Notes under the pieces: generated by a model
What the model saw: only the letters and a program-made list of their open reading frames with translations
The model's database searches: none
Told to the model about the DNA's origin: nothing
In this document: positions 25,055 to 37,087 of the stretch, piece by piece
How positions within the stretch are numbered: the first letter of the stretch is position 1
How the letters are laid out: each line of letters opens with the position of its first letter
Translations under genes and position numbers: made by a program
Origin: Costus lasius
Lineage: Eukaryota; Streptophyta; Magnoliopsida; Zingiberales; Costaceae
Length of the DNA stretch: 64,000 bases
Assembly (NCBI GenBank): GCA_027563935.2
Contig: CM050449.1
Coordinates: forward strand, 76,876,556-76,940,555
Direction: 5' to 3'

Positions 25055-27046
25055 TGTTGGGAAACCCCGGGGACATTTTACAATTTTTCAGAGTTATAAG
25101 CATACATACATACATTGCACAGCGGAAGAATGTCCCTGAAACAGGCTGGTCCCAAAAACCCAGTGAAGATCGCAAGCAAGAGAGTCGACACGATGAGTTA
25201 AGAAATACCTTAGAGCAAGATGAGGTCGATGTCGTGATAGGCGCCCAAGCGTGCGCCCTCTGCAGTCTCACACACACGGATGCCTCGAGTCCTCTTCTTC
25301 CACGCCCGGTGCTAGCCTCGGGAAGAAGATGCAAGCCTTGTGCTCCTTCAAAGTATGCGCCACCTCCAAGGTAGATGCGCCAAAGATGAAGAAGGATGAG
25401 GGAGAGGGAAACCGCCAAGCATCAAGTTCCTTGTGTCAAGAGAGAAGGAAGAGGCTTGCGGCTAGGGTTTGGAAGGAAGAAGAAGATGCGCCACTTCTTG
25501 GTGTTGTCGCCCTTCAAGCCCTTGCTTTTGCCCCTCCTCTTGTTGTCACGCCTCTAAGGAATATGCATCATCACAAGAGGGGGCGGCTAGGGTCACTTAT
25601 AAAGAGCTAGAAGCGGTTAGGGCAAGGGTTGAGATCTTGACAAGTGTATGGCTTGGATGAGAAGGTTTGAGGTAAGGAAAGTCTCCAAGACTTTACCATA
25701 AACCTCATTCAACCTTTCCATAAGCTACCAAGCCATGCCTTGTGCGCCAAGGCCTAGCCTTGCGCCCCAAGCAATGCCTTAATGCATTCACACTATCAAT
25801 GGGAGAGGGCTAGGCGCATAAAGCTTCCTTAATGAAGCAAATTTGCCATCCAAACCCCATTATGCCCCTTAGGCGCCAATGGGCTTGGCTTCCTCCCCAT
25901 TATACCCTTTTAGCCTATTGCCTCTTCATGACAACTTATTATTGGGCCTTATTGGATAATGAGCTAGCCCAAACTTCATTACATGGCTTGATTAAGCACT
26001 TGGATCCAATCCAATGCTACCCTAATCCAAATGTGACCAACCATGGTCAAATACGGGTCAACCTGCCAAAAATGAAGTTTGGCTCCAATAACATTCTTCC
26101 ATCTCATCAGGCCCATTGGTGCTGATGAAATCTCCCAATTAGATCCGAGTTATCCAATAACTCGATCATAAGGCTTCCCGATCAATACGAGAACTTGAGT
26201 ATCAAGGTGTGCGACCCTGTAGGTCCCTCTGACGTTGGCAGTGCTGACCAAATGTCACCACAAGCAGTGAGTGGCACCTAGCAGTGCATCGTTGATACCC
26301 AATTCATCAGAATTGATATCGACATCGACATCCCCATCATTGCAACAAGGTACAGATGCATTACAGTCTCTTTGCTGAACTGATATCCGATTGGATAAGT
26401 GTGTCACCACTTGTTTTCACCCAATCACATGGTTATGACTAAATCAGGTTCTCACCTGGGTATGGCCATACACTTTCAGTCATAGAACCATAGAGGAGCT
26501 CCATGGATATCATACTTCCCTTAGGAAGGGGCAAATCATGTGTCTGTCCATTGATCTTCTCATATGGGTCGTGACATGCTTAATGACAACCGTTATTACC
26601 TCCCAACTACGGTGAGGTGTTAGGTTGTATCAAAGCAAGTCCCTAACCATATAGAATGGTCAATGACCTCAAGTCAAGGGATCAATGCATCTCCTGTCAC
26701 TTGTGAGGATAACTCATGACACCAAGTCATAGCCTCACAGCGGGTCGGTCCAGTATATCCACCACTGATATACCCATATGTCTGCGTTAGCACCTCGTGC
26801 CTAACCAGCCCATATACTAGTCTCACAAGTACCAGAGCTGTCCCATATCCACTCAGGTAGATCGACTGGGGACAATCATTTGAGCACAGATCCAATCTGT
26901 CTCCAGGGACATTATCATGTAAGTACACAATTGCAGGTGTAGACAAACAATGATAACGACAATGCCAGAAAGATATATATATGAATATCAGAGTCAAGTA
27001 GTACAAAGATGGACTAAAACTATGTCCTAGGGCATATACACCAACA
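25055..27046 (-). repeat. 5' LTR of copia C, 1992 bp
   Basis: TGTTGGGAAACC...CACCAACA. Shares architecture and several blocks with B LTRs (for example 26054-26130) but is otherwise divergent. Its last 323 bp match 9970-10292. Confidence 0.94.
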
Positions 27047-27048
27047 AA

Positions 27049-28290
27049 GGTTGGGGACAAGATTTTCATATTAGGAATGATGGCCTATTAATGTTTAGGG
27101 AGAGAATTTGTATTCTTAGTGGTTCAGAAAGTAAGGAAAAGATATTGGAAGAGGGACACAAGTCCAAATACTCCATACACCCAGGTAGCACCAAGATGTA
27201 TAATGATTTAAAGAAAAGTTTTTGGTGGGATGGTATGAAGAAAAATATTGCCCAGTATGTTTCCAAATGTTTAACTTGTCAATTGATCAAAGCTAAACAC
27301 CAAAAGCCTGGAGGACTATTGCAACCTTTAGAGGTACCTGAATGGAAGTGGGAAAGCATTGCTATGGATTTTGTTTCTGGTTTTCTATTGACATATAGGA
27401 AACATGATGCCATTTGGGTGATTGTGGATAGGTTGACAAAAGTTGCACATTTCTTGCCAATTCGAATGACATATTCTCTTGATAAACTCAAAATTTTATA
27501 TATTGATGAAATAGTAAGACTTCATGGTGTTCCAGTTGAGATTATATCTAATAGAGACCCAAGATTTCTTTCTAGATTTTGGCAAAGATTACATGAAGCT
27601 TTGGGGACCAGGCTAAAGTTTAGTATAGCTTATCATCCTCAAACCGATGGGCAATCTGAAAGAAGCATACAAACACTTGAAGACTTGCTTAGGGCTTATG
27701 TTATGGAGTGGAAAGGTGAATGGGATGATGATCTTGCTCTCATTGAATTCACCTATAATAATAGTTATCACTCAAGTATTCAAATGGCACCATATGAAGC
27801 TTTATATGGAAGGAAGTGTAGAACACCTTTATGTTGGGAGGAGGTTGGTGATAGAAATATCTTAAACCTTGACAAAGTGCAAGAAACAACAGATAAGATA
27901 CATGTGATAAAAGACAAATTAAAAGTTGCACAAAGTCGCCAAAAAAGTTATGCTGATCAGCGAAGAAAGGACATAGAATTTCAAGTTGGAGACTATGTGT
28001 TCTTAAAGATTTCTCCTTCTAGAGGTGTAATACAATTTGGAAAGAAAAGCAAATTAAGTCCAAGATTCATTGGTCCTTTTGAAATTCTTGAAAAAATTGC
28101 TTCTATTGCTTATAAGACTGCTTTACCACCATCCCTAGCCAAGGTTCATAATGTATTTCATGTTTCCATGTTGAGAAAGTACCATCATGATCCATCTCAC
28201 ATACTTGATTATGAGCCCATTCAGATTGATCAAGAATGGTCATTTGTGCTTGTTGTGGAAATGGTATGTAATATGATCTTCTTGTTGTAG
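27049..28290 (+). pseudogene. Integrase of gypsy D, catalytic Asp replaced
   Basis: Open from the C junction; the first Met at 27091 is internal. Shows QDFHIRNDGLLMFRERI upstream of the zinc finger, then an HHCC finger (HKSKYSIHPG...CLTC). The core has first Asp in AMDFVSG, Asn in ISNRD where A and K have SDRD, and Glu in TDGQSER; 35 residues separate that Asn from the Glu, so it is the second catalytic position. The frame then covers [21 protein letters not shown] and LRKYHHDPSH, and departs from homology after the residues matching A's LTFEE, losing the chromodomain. A and K are about 65-70% similar by eye. Inactive by prediction. Confidence 0.9.
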
Positions 28291-30733
28291 TACTTTTCTA
28301 ATTGTTGATTAAAATGGAAGAGCTTTAAGAAGTTAAGTGGAGAGTAAGAGGTGAAGAAATTCTACTTATGATTCTAGGAGAAAATTTAAAATATAGCAAA
28401 AGGGTATAAGGGAAATTGAACTCAACTAAGACGGCATAAAGGGAAATAACTATGCCACCTCATCCTATTGGAAGTGCCTTCTTGCGTACACCTCATCTCC
28501 TCATGCTTGAGGAGATAAGTATTGAGAATTTTTGTCAAGCCTCCCTTTTGCTTCGTTCCAGCCTTGGGGGAGAAGAAATCTTACGAAAGGGAAGAGGAAA
28601 AAAAAAGGGAGAAATCCACTAGAAAGTGATTTTGGGCATATTAGGCAAGTTCTTCTTCTTCCTTTGTACTATTTTGTCTATTGCTTCAACTTTATGAGAA
28701 ATCATCTTTCATGATACTTGTGATTTCAATTTTCTTCTAATGTCCATGATTTGGTTCAATTCGGTTCTTGGAAGAATGATAAATGCTAGGTTAAAAGACC
28801 ATGAATGCTTATGAGAAGTAAACCTAACCTTTCTTCACTCAAATTAGCATAACTTTGGATTCCCTAACCCAAATCGTATGAAATTAGACTCATTAGAAAG
28901 AAGACTCAATTATCTTTCGTTTGAGTCAGAGTTTGAATACTTTCGAATAGGGTATCGACCCTGTTACATCAATTCATTCCAACCCTGTAAATCTGTTTTC
29001 ACTATTTTGACCTTTGTCTATTTGTTGATTTTGGTTCTCATTATGTGACTGTAAATATGCAAAGTGAGTAATTTGATATCAAGCTATCTCCATAACATTC
29101 ATGTAAAGACTTTATTTGTATGAATTAGATCATAAATGAATTTATAATCTAATTTCTACCGAACCATAGAAATCCTGAAATTCTCTTGTCAAGATTCTGA
29201 CCTATTGTTAATTCATAAATCAGAACCTCTTGTCTTGAACTCTGTTTGAAGTAAAATTTATTTTCCTGAAAATTAGATTCAAAATCCTTTGTATTGACAT
29301 AAAGATCGTACAAAAATGATTTCATATGATGGATTGGAAGTCCATGGTAAACAAGCTCCAAATTTGCTAAATTTTGGGTTTCTTGACCTTACATGTGTAT
29401 ATGTGAAATCTATTGATACACATGTCTCTATACAACCATTTGTCACATGTATCTATGTTATGATTATGATTCACCTCTTTGAGGATTTGATACCTATGTC
29501 AATGAACTCATTTCACCATTTATGTATGAATGCTAGTGGGAATATCATTATGAGCATAGAAATGGGAAGAGATTGATAGTTGAGGAACAAAGTGCTACAT
29601 GGAACAAAGTGCCACATTAGAAATAATGGGGGCCACCTCTTGAATCCCGCTATCTCTGATATGAGGAGCCATGACAGCTCCAGCCAGCATATGTTTGACT
29701 ATCCGCCCAGAAATGGGAAGAGATTGATAGTTGCGGAGCAAAGTGCTACATGGAACAAAGTGTCACATTAGAAATAATGGGGGGCACCTCTTGAATCCAT
29801 GGAAGCCACCTCTTGAATCCCACTATCTCTGATATGAGGAGCCATGACAGCTCCAGCTAGCATATGTTTTGGTTTCACCCTGACGAGGGTGGAATATGCT
29901 TCCAGGCATGGAGGATTATGTTATTTGTGATTTCCCACTCTACTGACTATGCTGTGCATGATATGTATCTTTGGATTGATTCTTCTTTGTGATCTTTATG
30001 CTTACCATGTAACTATATGCCTCTTGGGGTTTGCTACTTTTGATATGCTTACCATGACATTATGCTCATTATTTTACTATTGTTTACCATACCACTATTA
30101 CTTACCATGTCACTATTGCTTACCATTATTATGTTTGTTTCCATTTGATATTACTTATGGAACCATATGGAGGCCCATTGTGAATAACTTGGTATGACCT
30201 ATCTTGTTTTTGGCATTTGATTTACTTGCTGAGCATTCTGCTCAATCCTTGCCTTCTAACCTCTTTACAGGTTAGCGTTGGGCTACAAGTTTATGTGGAA
30301 GGTTGCAAAGGATATAATGAGTTGTGTTTTGTGTTTTGCACATGTACACATTGTGACTAATGTATAAAAGTTGTTTTTGGTGCTTGCTAGATAAGTTGGA
30401 GAAGATCCATGACTTGTATGTGATGATATATACTTTGGGTTTGACATATTGAGTATGTAAACTTGATGACTCTTGTATGATATTGTTTTTAGTGTTTGTA
30501 AATACTATGGTTTTGGAATAGAATGCATGGTTTGATCTAATGGATTATGATTATTAGGATGAAATTTTGAATTGTTATATTGAGTGGTTTGAGTTGTTGT
30601 TACCTCCTAAAAGATGACAAAAAGTATATTTTTGAGTCATGTTAAACAGGTTATCGAATATTGATCTTGGGTGTATATAGAAAATTTTTTTTTTTATGAT
30701 ATGATTTTCTTACCATCTTCTAGGGGTGTGACA
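28291..30733 (+). repeat. Probable 3' LTR of gypsy D (left boundary uncertain)
   Basis: No coding frame. Supports: position after integrase, the TGACA end at 30733, and the CAAAGTGCCAC plus GGCCACCTCTTGAATCC boxes shared with A and K LTRs. Inside are a 151-bp tandem duplication (29560-29868) and 18-bp repeats of CTTACCATGTCACTATTG type (30039-30135). The start may be near 28284 (TGTAGTACTT), but no polypurine tract supports it. Confidence 0.6.
29560..29868 (+). repeat. 151-bp tandem duplication in D's LTR
   Basis: AAATGGGAAGAGATTGATAG begins at 29560 and again at 29711; both copies run through TATGAGGAGCCATGACAGCT. The second copy has a small extra repeat of the CCACCTCTTGAATCC box. Confidence 0.92.
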
Positions 30734-31499
30734 GTTTGAATTTGTTTGAAGGATTTTCATAATTTTTCATAGAGCTTAATGGGCCTAATTATGATAATTA
30801 TCACAAGACTAGGGAATTATCATGATTAGGTACCAGATTACGCTTTGAGAGAAGGTAATTTGTACACTAGGATAAATCATTTTCAATGCTTTAATTTTCT
30901 ATATGGAGATTTATTTTTATATATTTCTAACCTGTCAGCATGGTGAATCCCCGAGTCCCGATTCTATCCATATTGTTTTCTACCCGAAACACTCGCCTTT
31001 ACTCTTTCATAGTTAGATGATTCCAAGCAAAAACATCCTTTGAATCATCTAGCAATAGATCGACCGTGTAATCAGTACTTGACCGCTAGATCATCGCTGG
31101 GAACGATCTTTTATCTATTACTTTGATTAAGCCGTACACTTGTGGTCGCATTAGCGCATGGGCTGGGTGACTTTGGGCCATTAGTCGGGTCGTTGGAGTG
31201 CACTACACCATCACTGAACATGCCACAATGAAACAACAGAACTGGCTAATGGTGGGTTGGTTCTGCACAATGTTAGCCGATTCTTGAGTAGAGTTGAGCA
31301 CCCGGTTGTGGTAGTGATCGGGTGTCGATGCCGGGTGTCGATGCTTTGGAAGGCCTCATTATCAAATGCGTCGGTTTGATAGGTGTTGAAATGGATGATG
31401 ATGGACTTACAACCCCCACAAAACAGTCAAAGGGTGGGAGGAACGTTGAGAGTGTCGAACATCACAAAACATGGGACCTTTATGCACTTCTGGACTATT
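30734..31499. other. Unassigned noncoding DNA
   Basis: No coding frame, no LTR boundary and no similarity to other parts of the window that I can see. GC rises after about 30940. It may be the body of another retroelement LTR, but nothing proves it. Confidence 0.5.
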
Positions 31500-31790
31500 C
31501 ACGGGCATGGCCATGCATCCATGCATGGCCGTGAAGGTTTCTGCGGCTGGATCATGATTCTACGCCGAGGCTTTCACTAGCATGGCCATGCATCCATACA
31601 CGATCGTGAAGTCTTCCGCATCCAAACTTCCATTTTTTTCATGAGACTTTCACGGGCGCGACCGTGCATCCATGCACGGCCGTAAAGTCTTTCGCGTCTG
31701 CTAACTAGTTTTTCACCGAGGCGTTCATGGGCGTGTATCGGAGCACACCCTGGCCTATGCATCCTTTCACAGCCGTGAAGGCATGCACAC
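31500..31790. repeat. ~75-bp minisatellite built on CATGCATCCATGCA / GGCCGTGAAG
   Basis: Unit starts at 31512, 31587 and 31663 (75 and 76 bp apart), with a diverged fourth at about 31756. Each has a near-palindromic TGCATCCATGCA core followed by CGGCCGTGAAGT, then a less conserved spacer ending TTTCACGGGC. Confidence 0.85.
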
Positions 31791-32109
31791 CCATGGGTGT
31801 GAAGTCTAGGCCGGCCTCCGTTTGAGCCAAAATTTTTAGGGTGTCTTCCTTGGGCCCTAGAGAGTCTGCTAGTGTGCTTTCTTGGGCTCCAAAGTCCGTG
31901 GGTGTGTCACTTTGGGCCCCAAGGCCTTCATCAGCTCCTTTGGCTCCGTCATACATCCAGAATCTAACAACCAAGTTTTTAAATCTTCTTATTGATCTTT
32001 TCCAAAATAGAGAGCTTGATCATTTTCAACACACAAAAAGAGTTGGTCTTGGTCTTGTTCTTCTTCTTCTTCTTTTGAGAAATGTGTCACTTGCTTTCCA
32101 TCATTTCTC

Positions 32110-33096
32110 TCCTTTTTCTCTTTATACCGACAAATACTATATGAATGATAAGAGTCTTTGCATATAGTGCATCTAAAATAACAATCTCTAGTATGATGAT
32201 AAGATTTCTTATTAATTGTGCAATATAAGTTAGAGTTATCAGGGTTTTGTGGTTGTTGGAATTCTTTTCTTCCTTCTTTATGTTAGAATTTCTTCTTCAT
32301 TCATGATGTTGAAAAGTTCTTCCTCCTTCACCTCTACCCCGGCCTTGATTTGGGCTTGCACGACCTCTTGCATATGTTCCTCTTCCTTGGGATAAAGCAC
32401 CTCTTTGTACATAATATGATCTTGTCACATTCTTTCTTGAAAAAAAATCATCTTTGCTTGAAAGGCTTGCTCTAATGGTTGATTAGAATACTTATTTAAC
32501 TTTTGCTCATGAACTGAAAGTGAACCAATAAGCTTATACATAGAAAACTATGAAAGCTCTTTTGTTTCTTCAATTACTGCAACAATATGCTAAAATTTCT
32601 GAGGCAAGTTTCTAAGTATCATTTCAACAATTTTATTTTTTGGAATGATATCTCCAAGACTTCTAATTTGATTCACAGTTTCATAAGATTTTGAAAAGAA
32701 GTCTTTGACAAATTCACCATCTCTCATTCTCATGTTGACAAAATTTCTCAATATTTGTCATACATCTTTTGCCTCCTTTATACCAAGAATACAGGAATAA
32801 ATAGATTTGCTCACACTTTGTTATATGATTCTTAATGTCATAGCATTCTTTTTCATATTTTTTATGTTCTCTTTCTCATTTGTTTCTGACCTTGAAGAAC
32901 TACTTAATGCTTCAAGTTTTTCTTCATAGCCATCCTCAACAATATCCCACAAATCTTGAGAAACAAAAATCATTTCCATTTGGGCATTCCATATATCATA
33001 ATGTTCTCCATCAAAAATGAGAACTTGACTAGAAGAATATGCAAAAAAATGTATTTTGAGAAGCCATAGCTGCCGATTGTTTCTATAGAGCTCCAA
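32110..33096 (-). pseudogene. Gag remnant of copia E
   Basis: The frame at 33096-32821 shows the copia Gag start: LIFDGEHYDIWNAQMEMIF, SQDLWDIVEDGYEE. After a stop at 32821 the homology continues through several stops: SVSKSIYSCILGIKEA, RMRDGEFVKDFFSKSYETVNQ, IIPKNKIVEMILRNLPQKF. A recognisable CCHC zinc knuckle (C-TI-C-KDSY-H-SYSI-C) lies near 32131-32175. This belongs to the UBN2/DUF4219-type Gag family. Multiple stops make it non-functional. Confidence 0.85.
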
Positions 33097-33559
33097 TCCT
33101 TTAGAATGAAGTGCTTAGATATGTTATCACTTGTTTGTTTAAGGAACAGAAGATCCCAAATTTGCAGCTCCATTCCACATCCGAATTTACTTTTCCTTCC
33201 AATTCTCAATCTCTTTCCTCCTTTCCTTCTCGATTCTGTTGCAGCTCCTCTATAATTCAATCAAGATCTCCTTTTTCTCAAATGTCCCTCGAATGTGCCT
33301 TTGATTTGATGCTGCTTGAGAAGGGGCCGAAAGATCTTCTTCTTTGGATTATAACCTGGAGAGGAATTCGAGCTTGAAATTGGCGCTAATGCAGGTTCAG
33401 CTACTCTCCTACTTGGAATTTAGGGTTTCGTCCTCTTTGGAGGCAGATTCGAAAATGGAGGCGAAAGGTGATAATGCCTCCATGGTTGAAGATGTCAAAA
33501 TGCCCGCCAGAGATCACAAACGGAAGCTCGATCTCTCAAACACAACCAAATGGATGCTG

Positions 33560-33571
33560 GCTTTGATACCA
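33560..33571 (-). other. Primer binding site of copia E
   Basis: Element strand TGGTATCAAAGC, one mismatch from the initiator-Met form, four bases from the LTR. Confidence 0.8.
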
Positions 33572-33575
33572 AATT

Positions 33576-33797
33576 TGTTGGAGAAATTTGGCGATTGAAG
33601 AAGATGGGTAAAAATTTAGAGAAAATTTTGGCAAAATCTTGTTTGTAATATGGAGGAGTGGAACACAACTATAGCTCTTGTTCACCTTTTTTTTATTTAT
33701 CTCACCTATTTAATTAAAACCCCAAAACAAAGTCAAAATACACAAGACAAAATAAGTCCAGTCAACTAGAGTAAAATTACAAATTACTCCTTTAACA
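33576..33797 (-). repeat. 5' LTR of copia E, 222 bp
   Basis: Begins TGTTGGAGAA and ends TTTAACA, so both ends carry TGTT/AACA inverted ends. It lies directly after the primer site. With no second copy in the window the right edge is inferred from the TG...CA rule. Confidence 0.72.
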
Positions 33798-36700
33798 ATC
33801 GAACCCGATCACCACTCAAACCCGCTCGCTTGTCTGCTCACCTTTTGGGCATCTGGATCTGCATCACATCTGTGAATGATCGGACCTGCATGGTAGCCCA
33901 CACACAAACATCACCGGTTCGTCACTAGTGCCCGACACCTCCAGTATCCTCTCGAAGCTGCGAGCTTCTACAAAGAATAGAAGAAGAAGGGGTTAGAAGG
34001 CACGACGACGGTAGGATTTGGTGCGGTAGTAGTAGGATTACAACGAAGGCGATAGTAGGGTTTCGACTGTGGTGTCTGCAAAACTTTGGACACATGTGAT
34101 TATGATATGATGATTATATCATGAGCATATATGAAGATAAATGGTTTCCATTGTTATGGAAATGTTACTCAAAAGAATTAATTGTGATTTGTTCATATGA
34201 ACATGGGCAAATAAACCTTCCATAATTTAGTTAGGCTTAATAAAAAAGAGAAAAATAAAAAAAGGTTTGGAAAAAAAAACTCCAAAGTTGTTGAACACAA
34301 TTTGGTATTTTTGCTTAATGGTTCGATTATTTAAAAAAAAAGATTAGTGAATCTTTCATAAATTCACTTTCTAGGTTCAATTGGTAGTTATAATTGTTAA
34401 AAAAAAGGTTTGATAATGTAACAATTTAATATCATTTTCAGTATTAGTTATTTTTATGTTAGATTTAATTTTATTTACACATCTAATATTTGTTTTAAAA
34501 GAATTTATTTAGAATAACTTTGCTTGCTATTATTTTTTGTTATAATATATGCGTTGCTTTATCTATATTATTCCAAATGATTCACTTCTGATTCTTGGTA
34601 TTTATGACACTACATACATGACATGATGACATGTTTGTTTTGATTGTTCAATATAATTTCTTATTAGTGAATAAGTAAAATTCAACAATGTGATATCATA
34701 ATAAATCTATAATCTCTTCAAAGGTCATAGAGGTCACACCATATGAACTCTTAAAATGTTGTAAGTCAAGGTTTACTTTTCTTGGAATGTGGGGATGTCT
34801 TACTAATGTTAATTTAGTAGATCCTAAAAAAAGAGAATTAGGTTATAAAATAATAAATACTCATTAGATAATCAAATAATTTTATTGAGTCATGCTTTAT
34901 ACAGTTTGAAAAACTAAAAATGCTAGAGACGAAAATGTGGGGGCTTGACTAGTTTAAAAGAAAAAAAAACCTAAGCCCATTAAGATAATTAATTAAATAG
35001 ATTCAATTAATATAATGTACATCAAAATCATGGCATGCATAATGAATCTTATATACATAATATGTAATTTAATTATTTTAACAAAATTTAAAATAATCCT
35101 TATGCATATTGTGCAAAACATAAATATTATGCAGTAGATGTACATATTTAAAAATAATGTACAAAATGAAGATATAAAAAAAACATAATACACATATTAA
35201 ACATGATGTGTATAATGTACAGAATAATTATAATATGCATAATTGTTGTAATAGACATTATGAATGTCTTGTACATATTGTACTTAATGATTATATAATC
35301 TATTACATTATGCTATAGTCCTGTTTGGACTAGTTGCCTGAGAAGTAGAAGGTCAGAAGTTTTCTACCGCTCCGTGGGCTAGGATTGGTGGTGCTAGTTA
35401 TAGGACTGTGAGCTACCCCATCGTCAGTCTCGTAAATGGGATAGAATACCGGTAATGTCAGAAAAATCAAATACTAGTAACCCTTATCCTCTTGAATTTT
35501 GGTTTTTTGGGGGTGGACCCTATTTGCATTTTTAGGTGTATATCACCCACTTCCGTTTAAGTCAGATGACAAAAATCAAAGGATATGATGAAGGGGTTGA
35601 CCTTAGGGGTTGGATCTTCCTAGGGTAAGTAGCTCTATGTGATGAACTAATTAGCAAACAACAACTATAAATTTCAGAAATTAAAACTAAGCAAATAGAG
35701 CAAGAAAAGAGAGAGAGAACAAACTCACCTATGGCCTTTGTAGGGAAGGGGTTGAAACCCTTTCTTTGTCCTTGCTCCCATAGCTTAGCGATGAGGCTAA
35801 GTATGAGAAATTAAGTAAATAACAATACAGTTTAACAGCAGGGGCAGAAAGGAATGCAAGCCCCAAGCACCCCCTTAAACTAAACAAGTGTCCTTAGAAG
35901 ATTCTTGATCAAGTAATGAGTTGATTCTTCCCCTATGCACGCCAGCCTTCTTCACATGTCCACACCAGTCAGTAACTCCAAATTAGTCCAACGAGGAGGG
36001 TTCAATGTCAAGGATGCAATCGTGTGCAGGAGAGTGAGAAAGGAGGCGCGAGTGGGGAACAAGGAAGTTAGCAGGAAATGGAAACACTAGCTAGACACTC
36101 TTGGCAGCAAATTGAAACAAATCTTTCTAAAAATTATCATACTAAAGCACTATGGAATGATGCAGAATGCAAGTGCTTATAACACCTTTCCCCTCAACGT
36201 TATAGTCCAGATTGTCCAACGTTCATCTTTTCAATGGTTAGGATGAAGTGACCTTTGAGTATATGGCTTGGATGGCTATTCACTTCTTGCGCCAAAATTG
36301 CTAGTGGAGTTCTTGAGCATGTCTTGAGTGAGCAGATTGTTTGCAAGCTGATGATCAATTGGTGGAGGTCGGCGGCCAACATGTTGATCTCATTGGCTGA
36401 TCCAAGAAGTTGGCGCATGCATTGGACGTTTAGGGCAGCACATTTAATAGGCTAATTTCTTGCATGCAAGCCAACCATTGGTTAAGAGAGTGGTGATATT
36501 TGCCTTCAGACTTGTGACTGCTCTCCTTGAAGTGGCATTGTGCTGGCAGCTTGTTGGTGAATTAATGGTGATGTGGCTTGGTGACATGGCAATGTAGTTG
36601 GGTAAGTGCTTGCTTGGAGAAGGTATCACATTTGGCTGCCTTCCTTGATTATTTGTTTGATGGTGATTTGGTCTTGCTGACATGGCCAAGTTTGCTAATG

Positions 36701-37087
36701 TGGCAACTTGATGTGGCATTGGAGTGTTAAGGTGTCTTGGAGAAAAGAGGTGGCTTGTATCAATGCACATGCAATGCAATGGAACCAAGTCTAGTTGAAA
36801 CCTAGTACATAAGACTATAAAATTAAAATTGTTTTCAAAATTAAAATCCTAGCCTACCTAACTACGTGCAATGCTATGCAAATACCAATACAAAATCAAT
36901 TATGTAAAATATCAAAATGTCCTACAAGTCAAACTTGCATTCAATAGTCAAAATATGCTTAAGTTTGAATTATCCTATGTTAGGAGGTCCATGTTTGATT
37001 GGAAGATTGAATTTTCTTGCATTGGGTGTAGAGAATTATTCTGTGGAGAATTAAATTTGTGATTATGTAGTAACTTCTGTTCTACAT
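33798..37087. other. Unassigned, largely AT-rich DNA
   Basis: No convincing coding frame on either strand. Positions 34090-35320 are strongly AT-rich, with many ATGTACAT/TATAATG repeats near 34980-35300. Positions 35320-36790 are of mixed composition, with recurring GACATGGC/GATGTGGC words near 36540-36720. It could be decayed element or intergenic host DNA. It is the target into which LTR J inserted. Confidence 0.5.

Larger units (their letters stand above)
9970..27046 (-). mobile_element. Ty1/copia element C, old, interrupted by A and B
   Basis: Runs from its 5' LTR (25055-27046) leftwards through leader, gag, protease-integrase, reverse transcriptase and RNase H to its 3' LTR, of which only 9970-10292 is in the window. 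Copia B occupies 10533-19986 inside RNase H; removing it and one CCCAT copy rejoins the frame. The 323 bp of 3' LTR differ from the 5' LTR at roughly eleven positions, so C is much older than A or B. The right flank AAGGT (27047-27051) begins gypsy D's coding frame; the left flank is outside the window. Confidence 0.93.
27047..30733 (+). mobile_element. 3' part of Ty3/gypsy element D
   Basis: Plus-strand gypsy whose coding frame opens exactly at the copia C junction (GGT at 27049), so C inserted into D and D's left part lies outside the window. It has an integrase frame to 28290 and then a noncoding region to about 30733 (end GTGTGACA) that resembles a diverged LTR of the A/K group: it has the GGGGCCACCTCTTGAATCCC and CAAAGTGCCAC boxes in the same relative orientation. 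The chromodomain end, polypurine tract and LTR start are not recognisable, probably deleted. Confidence 0.8.
32100..33797 (-). mobile_element. Decayed Ty1/copia element E (5' portion)
   Basis: A 222-bp LTR (33576-33797), a primer site (33560-33571), a ~480-bp leader and a gag remnant form the right-hand part of a minus-strand copia. No protease, integrase, polymerase or second LTR is seen to the left, so it is truncated. It is unrelated in sequence to copia B, C or F. Confidence 0.8.

Noticed and set aside
24958..25418. Frames of 138 and 151 residues at the leader/LTR junction of copia C
   Set aside because: They cross the primer site and LTR boundary on both strands and have no homologue in B.
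31322..31580. Short plus-strand frames suggesting a small gene
   Set aside because: They run into the 75-bp minisatellite and have no recognisable domain.
34980..35300. Possible MITE or hairpin in AT-rich DNA with ATGTACAT repeats
   Set aside because: I could not find a pair of terminal inverted repeats with a target duplication; composition alone explains the motifs.
36200..36790. GACATGGC/GATGTGGC-rich stretch considered as an LTR or gene fragment
   Set aside because: No partner copy, no TG...CA boundary with a primer site or polypurine tract, and frames are short on both strands.
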